Assembly: GCF_001767395.1 (NCBI RefSeq)
Contig: NZ_CP017014.1
Location: forward strand, 248,001-312,000
DNA: 64,000 nt
Direction: 5' to 3'
From: Rhodococcus sp. WMMA185
GTDB taxonomy: Bacteria; Actinomycetota; Actinomycetes; Mycobacteriales; Mycobacteriaceae
Below, piece by piece: positions 36,791 through 45,028 of this stretch; positions within the stretch are counted from its first letter, which is position 1; each line of letters starts with the position of its first letter. The notes below the pieces were generated by a model. The model saw only the letters and a program-made list of their open reading frames with translations, did not search any database and was not told the origin of the DNA. Made by a program: the position numbers and the translations under genes.

Positions 36791-37207
36791 ATGTCACACG
36801 TAACCAACATTGAGGTCGCTCGAGCACGCCGATCACACCGGGTGCTGTTCATTGGAAATCCAACCCGGTACAACGACGTGTCACGGTGGGCGATGGTGAG
36901 GCAATGGGCGCTGATCCACGGACTGGAGCCCATCAGCGAGTTCGAGGGCGACGTACTCTGCGTCATCGTGACCGAAGATATCCTCGACGGAATCGCCTCC
37001 GAGTCGGAGAAGATCGCCCTCGAGCGGGCGAAGTCGCTCGGAGTGCCATGCATCAGCGTTTATGACACGGCCCAGATCTGGCAGGTCACCGCACGGGTCC
37101 GCGCCCGGCTCAGCCAATCCCGGATGGCGGAATCTCGGATGACACGATCGGGGATGACACAGCCGACGGCCGGCTCACCCGCGGCGATTCACCACTACGG
37201 GGGCTAA
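36791..37207 (+). CDS. BRCT-like single-domain protein
   Basis: The start ATG at 36791 is preceded by AGGAA; 138 residues. Residues about 15-100 follow the BRCT pattern: RVLFIGNPTRYNDVSRWAMVRQW (strand plus helix), LEPISEFEGDVLCVIVTED (strands 2-3), and SEKIALERAKSLGVPCISVYDTAQIW (helix, strand, helix). That last segment parallels the SxKxxxAxxLGIPIIxxxxF segment of DNA ligase BRCT domains. The C-terminal 35 residues are basic and repetitive (SRMAESRMTRSGMTQ). Partner unknown; DNA-damage or replication adaptor is a guess from fold. Confidence 0.6.
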   Translation: MSHVTNIEVARARRSHRVLFIGNPTRYNDVSRWAMVRQWALIHGLEPISEFEGDVLCVIVTEDILDGIASESEKIALERAKSLGVPCISVYDTAQIWQVTARVRARLSQSRMAESRMTRSGMTQPTAGSPAAIHHYGG

Positions 37208-37286
37208 CAGCTTCCAGCTGATGATTTTCTGCCGCTGATCTTCGGGCGGATTATTCAGGCGTCTGTCACCACTGGTTCAGGAACGC

Positions 37287-38474
37287 CTACCGGTTCAAGA
37301 ACGCGTCGTGCTCAGTGTGAGCACGGGTGATCAGTTCCATGAGCGCCTTCTCCCCGTTTGCCATCTTCCGGTACTTCGGGTCGAGCTGTTTCATCTGCTG
37401 CTCCTTGGCGAGCAACTTGCTGTAGATTTCCTCGCGCTCAGCCAGGTCCGCCGTGTAATCGAGACCGACGTAATTGGTGGCATGTCGACGTGCGCCGGCG
37501 ATCGCCGACTGGGCTTTCCCACGCCGGCTGGTCAACGAAGCGATGATCGTGACGATCAGAATTCCGACGATGACGGTCAGTGAAACTCCTGTGCTCACCT
37601 CGATGACATCGATGGGTTCGCCGCCGTTGACGAACGGCAGGTTGTTCTCGTGGAGCGCGTGCAAGACCAGTTTGATGCCGATGAACGCGAGGATTGCGGA
37701 CAGTCCGTACGAGAGGTAAATGAGGCGGTCGAGGAGGTTGTCGAGCAGAAAGTACAGCTGACGGAGCCCCATCAACGAGAACGCGGTAGCCGTGACGACA
37801 ATGAACACGTTCTGGGTGAGTCCGAAGATGGCCGGGATGGAATCGAGGGCGAATAGCAAGTCTGTGCCGCCGATCGCGACCATCACCAGCACCATCGGCG
37901 TCATCACCCGTTTGCCGTTCTCGATGGTGAAGAGTTTGTCGCCGTCGTAGTGGGCACTGGTGTGCAGGTATTTCTTGGCGATCCGAATGACGAAATTGTC
38001 TGCGGAATGGGCCTCTTCGGTCTCCGGGCGAAGCATGTTTCCGGCGGTGACCAGCAAGATCAGGCCGAAGATATAGAAGACCCATGCGAATGTATTGATG
38101 AGGGTCGCGCCCACGAAGATGAATCCGGTCCTGGCGAACAGCGAGAAGACGATGCCGAACAGCAGCACCTTCTGCTGATCTTCGCGGGGCACCCGGAAAC
38201 TGGCAATGATGATGAGAAAGACGAAGAGGTTGTCCACGGACAGGGCCTTCTCCGTCACATAGCCCGCGAAGTACTCCGACCCCATGTCGATGCCGCCGAA
38301 GATGAACACCAGAACGCCGAACAGGATCGCGATACTTACGTACAGCGCCGACCACATCGCCGATTCCTTGAGTGTGGGAATGTGCGCCTTGCGGACGTGA
38401 GCGAAGTAGTCGAACAGCAGTAGGCCGACGATCGCGGCGATCGTCAGGCCCCAGGCGGCGGGAGTCACCTGCAT
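37287..38474 (-). CDS. TerC family membrane protein
   Basis: 395 residues with about nine TM helices. The first TerC repeat has GSEYFAGYVTEKALSVDNLFVFLIII, and the second carries VAIGGTDLLFALDSIPAIFGLTQNVFIVVTATAFSLMGLRQLYFLL. The acidic pairs S-V-D-N and A-L-D-S are the conserved metal-site residues. The C-terminal tail is cytoplasmic and charged (AKEQQMKQLDPKYRKM). TerC/Alx proteins are linked to Mn(II) export and tellurite resistance. I did not find the yybP-ykoY riboswitch core in the leader. Confidence 0.92.
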   Translation of the reverse strand: MQVTPAAWGLTIAAIVGLLLFDYFAHVRKAHIPTLKESAMWSALYVSIAILFGVLVFIFGGIDMGSEYFAGYVTEKALSVDNLFVFLIIIASFRVPREDQQKVLLFGIVFSLFARTGFIFVGATLINTFAWVFYIFGLILLVTAGNMLRPETEEAHSADNFVIRIAKKYLHTSAHYDGDKLFTIENGKRVMTPMVLVMVAIGGTDLLFALDSIPAIFGLTQNVFIVVTATAFSLMGLRQLYFLLDNLLDRLIYLSYGLSAILAFIGIKLVLHALHENNLPFVNGGEPIDVIEVSTGVSLTVIVGILIVTIIASLTSRRGKAQSAIAGARRHATNYVGLDYTADLAEREEIYSKLLAKEQQMKQLDPKYRKMANGEKALMELITRAHTEHDAFLNR

Positions 38475-38570
38475 CGTCTCTGCTTTCGGCTGAGAAACCG
38501 TGTGCCGTAAGCGTAGCTTTTGGCACCCGTGGCATCGGTCCGCTCAGCGAGGGAACCCGGGCAGCCGCTG

Positions 38571-38595
38571 CGAGGGTCCGATCGGGGGACCCTCG
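38571..38595 (-). promoter_or_regulatory. Hairpin in the terC upstream region
   Basis: CGAGGGTCC (38571-38579) / GGACCCTCG (38587-38595), 9-bp perfect stem with 7-nt loop, about 100 nt before the terC start. It could be a leader hairpin or the end of another transcript. Confidence 0.4.
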
Positions 38596-38705
38596 GTTCA
38601 CCCGGCAAAGGGACTGTTCGGCGGAATGGCAGGGCTCTGCATTTTCGGCAGTATTGATAGGGCCAGAACACATCGAGATACCACAACAGAGACAGGAACA
38701 ACTAG

Positions 38706-38882
38706 ATGTCGACGATTGCGAGTACCCCCTTGGCGGAGCTGGCTTATGAGTGGTGCACCGAGACGGACCTACAGCTGTCCGCATCGGAAGTCGCCGACCC
38801 CGACGACGACACCATCTTCGATACCGAGGACGACTTGGAGACTTTGCTCACCGGAGGTACCTCGAGCGCATCGAAGTCATGA
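38706..38882 (+). CDS. Small acidic protein (58 residues)
   Basis: ATG 38706 with AGGAAC upstream. The product begins MSTIASTPLAELAYEWCTE and is strongly acidic in the second half (DPDDDTIFDTEDDLETLL). Codons end mostly in G or C, as in real genes here. It is divergent from terC. The stop (TGA 38880-38882) lies in the first unit of the 17-bp repeat. No family recognised; could be a regulator partner or non-functional. Confidence 0.45.
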   Translation: MSTIASTPLAELAYEWCTETDLQLSASEVADPDDDTIFDTEDDLETLLTGGTSSASKS

Positions 38883-38936
38883 GGGTGCCGTCGCTATGAG
38901 GGCACAGATGTCATGAGGGCGCAGACGTCATGAGGG
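38879..38936. repeat. 17-bp tandem repeat, 3.4 copies
   Basis: ATGAGGG recurs at 38879, 38896, 38913 and 38930, exactly 17 bp apart. Units 2 and 3 are most alike (ATGAGGGcacagatgtc, ATGAGGGcgcagacgtc). The last unit runs into the 3' end of the FetB gene. Confidence 0.75.
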
Positions 38937-39683
38937 AACTTGGGGGCGGGTGCGTACCGGGGCAAGGCCCAAGACGACAACGACAGCGGTGATCGATCCG
39001 GCCGCCATGATCGCGGCTAGCACCACGATTTGGAAGCGGCCGGCTTCGAGCGGTGATACGCCACCGAAGATCGCGCCGACGAATGCCCCGGGAAGGGTGA
39101 CCAATCCCGTGGTCTTGGTCTGGTCGGTCGACGGAATCAAGGATGAGTGCACCGCGACTCGGGTGAGCTGGCGCGTCGCCTGGCGAGGCGTGGCGCCGAG
39201 CGCTAGCCAACCCTCCACTGTTTCCCACCGCTCGTCGGTGACCTCCATGAAACGTCGACCCGCGAGGGTTGCGGTGGTCATGGCGTTGCCGATGACAATT
39301 CCGCCGATGGCCAGGGCGTAGCGCGACGAGAACTCGATCGCACCTGTCAGGAACGTGACGGTCAGCGTCACGGCGATTCCGAGTGCCATCGCCGTGAACA
39401 CCAACTCGACGTGCCAGGGGCTCCATCCGATCCGACCCGCTGCCGTCAGCGCCGCTACCGAGAACATGACGAAGAGCGCGAGAGCGACCCACAGAGGGTC
39501 CGTGATCACTCCGGACAGGATGATGCTGATCAGGGCTAGCTGCAGTGCACCGCGGAGTACCGCGAGAGCCGGAGCGAAATAGTGCGGCGTTCGGAATCCC
39601 CAGAGCACCGCGGTTGTGATGGCAACCAGGACCGTCACCCCGACAATGCTCGGGAGAAACTCAGCGGACCAGCTCACAGACAA
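38928..39683 (-). CDS. FetB/UPF0014 family permease
   Basis: 251 residues, seven TM helices with the family segments RGALQLALISIILSGV and IGGIVIGNAMTTATLAGRRFMEVTDERWETVEGWLALGATPRQA. The second is the coupling-helix region of this ABC permease type. The FetAB transporter exports iron in E. coli. No ATPase gene lies next to it here. Start is TTG 39683 or GTG 39677. Confidence 0.85.
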   Translation of the reverse strand: MSVSWSAEFLPSIVGVTVLVAITTAVLWGFRTPHYFAPALAVLRGALQLALISIILSGVITDPLWVALALFVMFSVAALTAAGRIGWSPWHVELVFTAMALGIAVTLTVTFLTGAIEFSSRYALAIGGIVIGNAMTTATLAGRRFMEVTDERWETVEGWLALGATPRQATRQLTRVAVHSSLIPSTDQTKTTGLVTLPGAFVGAIFGGVSPLEAGRFQIVVLAAIMAAGSITAVVVVLGLAPVRTRPQVPS

Positions 39684-39806
39684 AGGGTACTCAGCATCGT
39701 CCGCCGAAGGCGCCCCCAGTTTCAGGTGGCGGCGGCGGTTGCCGTATCACTTCGCAACGGGGCTATCGGGGGCTGCCCCGATAGCCGGGTGGCGCGGGTG
39801 AGCCAC

Positions 39807-40328
39807 TCAGGCGGCCCGCACCCCCCGCGCAATCACACCCAGGAGATCGGCGATCTCCGATCCCACGTTCAGATAGGTCTCTTCGTCCTGCCCGATTGGG
39901 TCCGGAATGTCCTCCGGGGATCCGTTCGACTCATGACGAGGCCGGGCCGATGCCAGATCCTCTACCGTCTTGGCGCCTGCCACCTCGGCTAGTCGGGCAG
40001 CCTCCTTGAGGGTGAACGTCTTCTCCACCTGATCCGGAGCCAGGGCCAAGACTTGATCGCGGTGATCTTCGGTCATCGTCAGCACCAGATCGGCTTCCGC
40101 CGCGAGATCTGCGGTGAGCGGCTGGGCTGAGAACTCGTTGGGGTCGCCACCCAAGCCCTCGAGGACCTGTGCAGCGGTGGCTTCCATCGATTCCCCTGCC
40201 ACAGCGGCGGTACCCGCACTCTCGGCTGTCAGATTGGTGATCCCGAGTTCCTCGGCGTATGCCACTGCGAGGCGCTCGGCCGTTGGAGACCGACAGACAT
40301 TTCCGGTGCAGACGAAGAGAACATGCAT
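39807..40328 (-). CDS. Low-molecular-weight protein-tyrosine-phosphatase-like protein
   Basis: The ATG at 40328 gives 173 residues. The P-loop is VLFVCTGNVCRSP (CX5R-S). The general acid region is EDIPDPIGQDEETY. ESAGTAAVAGESM lies between. This is the LMW-PTP/arsenate-reductase fold. A phosphatase is more likely because the DPxG acid loop is present. Cytosolic; target unknown. Confidence 0.88.
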   Translation of the reverse strand: MHVLFVCTGNVCRSPTAERLAVAYAEELGITNLTAESAGTAAVAGESMEATAAQVLEGLGGDPNEFSAQPLTADLAAEADLVLTMTEDHRDQVLALAPDQVEKTFTLKEAARLAEVAGAKTVEDLASARPRHESNGSPEDIPDPIGQDEETYLNVGSEIADLLGVIARGVRAA

Positions 40329-40680
40329 GGGCGAAGCATAAGGTCTCATTGCGCGGCGTTTACACAGGCACCGTCGCTTTCGAGCATCGGTCGGAGCGAA
40401 TTCGTGTTCGCTCTACCCGGTGTGGGGGTGTGCGTGCCACCCCGTTCCTGGATCCGGTTACCGCGGAGTGATCGACGGGATACGGCTCAACGGGGCATCG
40501 TCCAATGTGGGGCCGGCGGCGACTTCCTGGAGTGGCGAAGCTCCCGCGGGGCGCGCGGGAGCCGGAATCGAACGCGTCAGGCCGATCTGCCGAAACGATA
40601 CCGATAAGTATGTTAGGACAAACAGTGGTCACGCGCAGCAGGTAACGTCGTCGATATCTTGTCGAGGCGGAGGAATAACT
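40329..40680. other. Divergent intergenic region, no gene seen
   Basis: 352 bp between the LMW phosphatase and the lipase. It includes a short tRNA T-arm look-alike (ccggaatcgaacg at 40560-40572) that does not fold into a tRNA. A promoter for the lipase is probable near 40600-40650 (tatgttaggac), but no clear -35/-10 pair is seen. Confidence 0.35.
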
Positions 40681-41637
40681 ATGGCGTGCTTTCGTAACCT
40701 GGCTCAGGTGATCCTGCTGGTTGGAGTGGCACTCTTCTCCTCGGTCCCAGCCCATGCCATGGAGATCCCCACCCAGCCGGCACCGAAACAATCGACCGCG
40801 GGCGACGCGATCAAGTTCGCCGAACTACACCCGCACTCGGCGCCTCCCGGTGTCAACGATTTCACGTGCCGCCCCGACGCCGCGCATCCACGCCCGGTGG
40901 TGTTGGTTCACGGAAGCGACGGAAGCACCTATGAGAGCTGGGCGGGATTGAGCCCGAAACTGAAGGACTCCGGTTACTGCGTGTTTGCTCTCAACTACGG
41001 GCAGAAACCGGGCACCCAGGAGTACGGGGTGGAGACCATGACCAAGGGGTCCGCCGAACTCGCCGACTTCGTCACGGATGTGTTGTCCGTGACCGGGGCG
41101 GACAAGGTCGATGTGATCGCACACTCGCAGGGTGCGACGGTCGCCCGGTACTACATCAACAGGCTCGGCGGAGCGGCATACGTGAACAAGTGGATCGGTG
41201 TGGCGTCACCCACTTACGGTGGGACGTTCTACGGGTTGGCCACCGCACTCGAGTCCGTGCCCGGGGGCACCGAATTGATTCAACGTTTCGGTTCCGAGGC
41301 CCTGGCCGAGCAGGTCCAGGGTTCTCCTTTTCTCACTGACCTCAATGCGGGCGGTGACACCGTGCCGGGTGTCGAGTACATCACGATCGGCACCAAGTAC
41401 GACGAAGTGATCCAGCCGTACACCAACGTCGCACTCCGGGGCCCCGGCGCAACGAACATTGTCGTCCAGGATCTGTGTCCCGAAGACATGACAGGGCACT
41501 TCAACCTTCCCTACGACCCGTTCTCCCAGCAGCTGATACTCAACGCACTGGATCCTGCAGACGCAGTTTCGCCGACTTGCACCCCCGTACCACTGGGCAC
41601 GGGTATTGCCGGAGTGATCATCGCGAGCAACTCATGA
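40681..41637 (+). CDS. Secreted lipase/esterase (lipase class 2, EstA-like)
   Basis: ATG 40681 follows GGAGGAATAACT. 318 residues with a signal peptide ending PAHA (about residue 26). The alpha/beta-hydrolase core has VVLVHGSDGSTYESWAGL (oxyanion), nucleophile elbow AHSQG, and WIGVASPTYGG. The acid Asp and His lie in the C-terminal part (probably DMTGHFNLPYDP for His). Cys residues in CRPD, GYC, DLCPED and PTC could form disulfides outside the cell. It hydrolyses acyl esters; natural substrate unknown. Confidence 0.88.
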   Translation: MACFRNLAQVILLVGVALFSSVPAHAMEIPTQPAPKQSTAGDAIKFAELHPHSAPPGVNDFTCRPDAAHPRPVVLVHGSDGSTYESWAGLSPKLKDSGYCVFALNYGQKPGTQEYGVETMTKGSAELADFVTDVLSVTGADKVDVIAHSQGATVARYYINRLGGAAYVNKWIGVASPTYGGTFYGLATALESVPGGTELIQRFGSEALAEQVQGSPFLTDLNAGGDTVPGVEYITIGTKYDEVIQPYTNVALRGPGATNIVVQDLCPEDMTGHFNLPYDPFSQQLILNALDPADAVSPTCTPVPLGTGIAGVIIASNS

Positions 41638-41751
41638 CGTGACTTCGACCGCACGGCCGGGCGCTGACTCGTCGGTGGCTTTCGCTAGACTGCGCGTCGT
41701 GGAGTGGGGGGATTCCAGATCGGACCCGCGCAGAGTCAAGGTGGGCGGCCC

Positions 41752-43296
41752 ATGGGTTCGGTTCTAGGTGTGTCGGTCGGCGCGAGCGCAATTCGCCTGA
41801 CTCGACCAGATGCTGCCACTGCCGAAGGCGCCGCGTATCACCTTCCGTCGTTCGAAGCCAAGACGATCCCAGTCGGCGGTGCACGGCCCGAGGAGATCGC
41901 CGCCGAGTCGATCAGCGCCATCCTTGCCGACCCGTCGAGTGCTGAGCAGGGGTGCGCAACCGCAATCGCCTACCGGGACGAAGCGCAGGCAGATGTCATC
42001 GAAGCCGAGATTGCCCGCTGGCAGATCGGCAATTGCGAGCTCGTGTCCGAGCCATTCGCTGCGCTCACATTTCTTGAGGCGTCGGGAGCGCTCGGTGAGC
42101 AACATGAGACGGCCGTGTTCTACGACCTCGGCAGCTCCGGCCTCACTGTGAGTGTTGTGGACCGGGCGACCGGCGAGGTTGTGGAAGCGGCGCGCACCGA
42201 CACCGTCAGTGGTGACGTGTTCGACCGGCTGATCCGCGACCACCAATTGGAGAATGCTCGCATCGAGGCACCGCACGACGCGACCGAGAGTTCCTCGCTC
42301 GACACCCTCTGCCGCCAGGCGAAGGAGCACTTGTCTACAGACACCGTCGCCGCGATGCCCGGCGACAGTGGCCTGCTGTTGCTCTCGAGGGATGTGTTCG
42401 ATTCGCTGATCGCCTTCCCTCTCGAGTCATCGGCGCGCTTGGTATCCGAGGTGATCGCGAGGTCTGGGCGTGCCCCGGGTGCCGTGGTGGTGATGGGCGG
42501 CGGTGCGCGGGTACCGCTCGTGCGGTCCGCGCTCGAGTCCTGGCTCAGGTTGCCTGTCATCGTTCCGGACAATCCGGAGCTGGTGGTAGCACGGGGTGCC
42601 GCATTGCATGCGGATCAGATGCAGCAGTCGTCTCACGCGGTGGCCTCAACTCCGACCCAATCCGCCGGGCCTTACGCGCCCTACCAGCACTACGAGTCTC
42701 AGGATTCCTACGAGCCTCGAGAATCCTTAGCCCAGTACCCACCGGACGAGGCCGCGCCGGGTCCCTTCGAACCGGAAATCTCGCACTACGCGCGGAGCGA
42801 TGCTGCGTCACGCGGCACAGTTCCCGCGAGTGCACCGTCCTGGCTCAATCCCGCACCGCGGCCGGCGAGTTCGCAGGTCGCGAAACGGCCGATCCGAAAG
42901 TCAGTACTGGCTGGCGCAGGCGTCGTGCTGGCGCTCGGCGGAGCCATCGGACTCGGCGTCGGCCTCGGTGGCAACGGCGCTACCGAGACCGAGGACGCAT
43001 CACCGTCACCGGTGGCTACGCCTCTTACTACCCGTCCGCCCGTTGTCACGGAGATGGCCACACAGCCACCACCTCCACCACCACCGCCGACGTCGACAAC
43101 GACGCCCACATCGACGACAACCACTGTCCAAGCACCCGTACAGAGGGCGCCGCAGGTCTGGACTCCTCCGCCGGCGGAACCGCCGCCGCCACCGCCGCCG
43201 CCACCGCCGATCTTCCCGAACTTTCCGGAGTTCGAGCTCCCGCAGCTTCCGCCGCTACCTCCACTGCCGGAGCTGCCCCAGCTTCCGGGCTTCTAG
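41752..43296 (+). CDS. Hsp70-like ATPase-fold protein with TM helix and Pro-rich tail
   Basis: ATG 41752 is the first good start (AAGGTGGG upstream); 514 residues. The N-terminal 290 residues follow the Hsp70/actin ATPase fold: VLGVSVGASAIRL (phosphate-1, degenerate), FYDLGSSGLTVSVVDRATG (phosphate-2), and VVVMGGGARVPLVRSALESWL (adenosine site). No substrate-binding domain is present. After a Tyr/Ser/Pro linker comes a TM helix (VLAGAGVVLALGGAIGLGVGLGG). A Thr/Pro-rich exported tail follows (PPPPPPPTSTTTPTSTTTT and repeated Pro/Leu/Phe). ATP use is uncertain because phosphate-1 lacks the DLGTT residues. Function unknown. Confidence 0.8.
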   Translation: MGSVLGVSVGASAIRLTRPDAATAEGAAYHLPSFEAKTIPVGGARPEEIAAESISAILADPSSAEQGCATAIAYRDEAQADVIEAEIARWQIGNCELVSEPFAALTFLEASGALGEQHETAVFYDLGSSGLTVSVVDRATGEVVEAARTDTVSGDVFDRLIRDHQLENARIEAPHDATESSSLDTLCRQAKEHLSTDTVAAMPGDSGLLLLSRDVFDSLIAFPLESSARLVSEVIARSGRAPGAVVVMGGGARVPLVRSALESWLRLPVIVPDNPELVVARGAALHADQMQQSSHAVASTPTQSAGPYAPYQHYESQDSYEPRESLAQYPPDEAAPGPFEPEISHYARSDAASRGTVPASAPSWLNPAPRPASSQVAKRPIRKSVLAGAGVVLALGGAIGLGVGLGGNGATETEDASPSPVATPLTTRPPVVTEMATQPPPPPPPPTSTTTPTSTTTTVQAPVQRAPQVWTPPPAEPPPPPPPPPPIFPNFPEFELPQLPPLPPLPELPQLPGF

Positions 43297-43403
43297 GCGT
43301 GCCGCTGGGTCCGCAGGTTCGAGTGATCAATTCCCTGTGGCCGCATCCAAGTTGACAGGCATACGATAGATGTGGTTCGGGGGCGCAAGAAAGGATGTGC
43401 GCA

Positions 43404-43631
43404 GTGATTGCGAATTCAACGGAGTCGTACAACACGCCTGGTGTTCCGAGGGCGCACGCGGTTGCCGCGCAGAACGATGATCACCACCTCGTCGCATATA
43501 CGAAGCCCATTCTGAAGATGTTTCCGGAAACCAGCGAGTGGACCGTCAAGGTGACGATGATGACGGTCTATGCACTGATGGCGATCACGATCGTCTTCAT
43601 AGTCCTTCGAGAAGCAGGCCTTTACAGCTAG
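43404..43631 (+). CDS. Small single-span membrane protein
   Basis: GTG 43404 is 9 nt from GAAAGG; ATG 43395 is immediately next to it. The 75-residue product has a polar N-terminus (NDDHHLVAYTKP) and one TM helix near the end (VTMMTVYALMAITIVFIVLREAGLY). It follows the Hsp70-like gene by 107 bp on the same strand. Function unknown. Confidence 0.6.
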   Translation: MIANSTESYNTPGVPRAHAVAAQNDDHHLVAYTKPILKMFPETSEWTVKVTMMTVYALMAITIVFIVLREAGLYS

Positions 43632-43907
43632 GAAAGCGATAAGCGGTCTCCGGCCCACGAGTTTCCCTTGGAGAGTGTTCGGAACATCACAGGGTGAGGC
43701 TGTGACGGAAGCGGTCAGAGAAAAGCCATGTTGCCAAAGTGTTGGGTGTGCATGGCTTTCTTGTCGCTTATGTGTCGCTAGTGTGTTTAGATACCACTGC
43801 ATGGCGAGCAGCTAATATGTAGCGAACGCAGGTCCATGTAAGGGTGGGCCGGAGCTCCGAACGAGGGGTGTGTTCCGCCGCCGAGCCGCCGAGTGGGCGA
43901 ATGTGCC

Positions 43908-44006
43908 GAGCTGGGTGGCGGGGTACGGGGGGGTGTTCCCCGCCACCAACCTGGCACCCACAGGGGGGGAGGGGCGCCAGGTGCTCGATAGGCACTCGAG
44001 GTGCCG
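43908..44006 (-). ncRNA. 6C-type small RNA
   Basis: On the minus strand two adjacent hairpins each present a run of seven C in the loop. The 3' hairpin has stem 43914-43923 / 43938-43947 (GGTGGCGGGG with CCCCGCCACC) and loop 43924-43937. The 5' hairpin is 43950-43959 / 43972-43981 (CCTGGC and GCCAGG plus three GC pairs, one mismatch). A smaller GGCAC/GTGCC stem (43991-44005) precedes them. TTGACG and TAGATT lie upstream on the minus strand at 44040-44010. Two C-loop hairpins define the 6C RNA of actinobacteria (M. tuberculosis B11). Ends are approximate. The rest of 43632-44253 shows no gene. Confidence 0.7.
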
Positions 44007-44253
44007 GTAGACAATCTACAGACACGATGGGGGCATTCGTCAACCGGTCCGGGTTTATCGCCTCACGTGTTGGAATCATCGCAATGTCGTACTCTGCCAA
44101 ACCGGCGGATGACGGATTGTTGTGCTCTGCCAGCAGGGTGCCCTAAGGGCATCGCTGCTCGCAGGTCGTGCAGGCGGTTCGGTCACTTGTCGCAGATCGC
44201 GACCGGCAGCAAGACGGGCAACGAACAGTGGCGCACGTTCGTCGCCACTGTTC

Positions 44254-44991
44254 TCATGCGTTCACTTCGGACCCGCCGCTACGGTTCGGGTTCTCTGCCC
44301 CGATGAGTTTCACCGACTCTTCCCAGCGTCGCCGGAAGCGCTCCCGTGTGGCCGTGTCCAGCTCTTCCTCTTTGCCGTAGAGGAAGCGTCGATAGTGCAC
44401 TTCTTCACGTTCACTCGGGTCGGTGACGTTCGACGGTTCCTCGAATAGATGGCCGAATGCGAACTCCAGCAATGGTTGACGCGGTCCGGACGGCCCTCCG
44501 TTGACCTCGAGTAGACGGGTCACGTACGCCCCGGTGATTTTGGAGACGGCTCGGCTGAGGCTGCCAGCGGCATCGGCAAGTCCGGGCACTTCTGGGTGTG
44601 CCGCGCTCAGTTTCGCAATGCGGGTATGAGGATCCAGTATCTCGACGATGGTGTCGAGATCCAGAGGAATCTCCGAGGGCCCGAGCGTAAGCCGACGTGA
44701 CCGCGGCTTTCCTTCCTCGCGTCCGAGCATCTCCAGTGGCGTCGGATCACCACCCTCGAGTGCTCGTGCCGCGCTGCCCGGCACCCACTGCAGAGCAGTG
44801 TCCAGTTTGCGGAGCGTCTCGATGCTCGGATCGGGGCCGGTGCCGTTCTCGGCCCGTGTTTGCGCTGCGTCGGACGGACCGCCGGCTGCAGTTACCTGAT
44901 CCTGTGTGAGGTTCAGGAAGCGACGCCTCTTGTGGACCAATTTCCCGAAACGTATGCGAGTACTGGTTGCCACGACTCCCCCAGAAGACAC
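44254..44991 (-). CDS. XRE-type helix-turn-helix protein
   Basis: 245 residues. The N-terminal HTH is at about 15-65: GKLVHKRRRFLNLTQDQVTAAGGPSDAAQTRAENGTGPDPSIETLRKLDTALQW. The remaining 170 residues are helical and charged (DLDTIVEILDPHTRIAKLSA, EREEVHYRRFLYGKEEELD), with no enzyme motif. Probably a DNA-binding regulator; target unknown. It lies 37 nt downstream of aspC on the same strand. Confidence 0.75.
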   Translation of the reverse strand: MSSGGVVATSTRIRFGKLVHKRRRFLNLTQDQVTAAGGPSDAAQTRAENGTGPDPSIETLRKLDTALQWVPGSAARALEGGDPTPLEMLGREEGKPRSRRLTLGPSEIPLDLDTIVEILDPHTRIAKLSAAHPEVPGLADAAGSLSRAVSKITGAYVTRLLEVNGGPSGPRQPLLEFAFGHLFEEPSNVTDPSEREEVHYRRFLYGKEEELDTATRERFRRRWEESVKLIGAENPNRSGGSEVNA

Positions 44992-45028
44992 GCAAGCGAC
45001 GCGTATGTCGCTCGCACTATCGCCGATA

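Noticed and set aside
38475-38700. yybP-ykoY manganese riboswitch before terC
   Set aside because: The expected GGGGAGUAG and matching loop elements are not present; only a simple hairpin is seen.
40560-40620. tRNA-like T-arm (ccggaatcgaacg)
   Set aside because: No anticodon arm or acceptor pairing can be built around it.
43850-44010. Plus-strand riboswitch (ydaO-like) reading of the G-rich hairpins
   Set aside because: I cannot find the conserved ydaO core, and the minus-strand C-loop pattern fits 6C RNA much better.
43844-44146. Plus-strand frame of 100 codons over the 6C region
   Set aside because: It runs through both hairpins, is Gly/Arg/Pro biased by the G-runs, and has no ribosome site.
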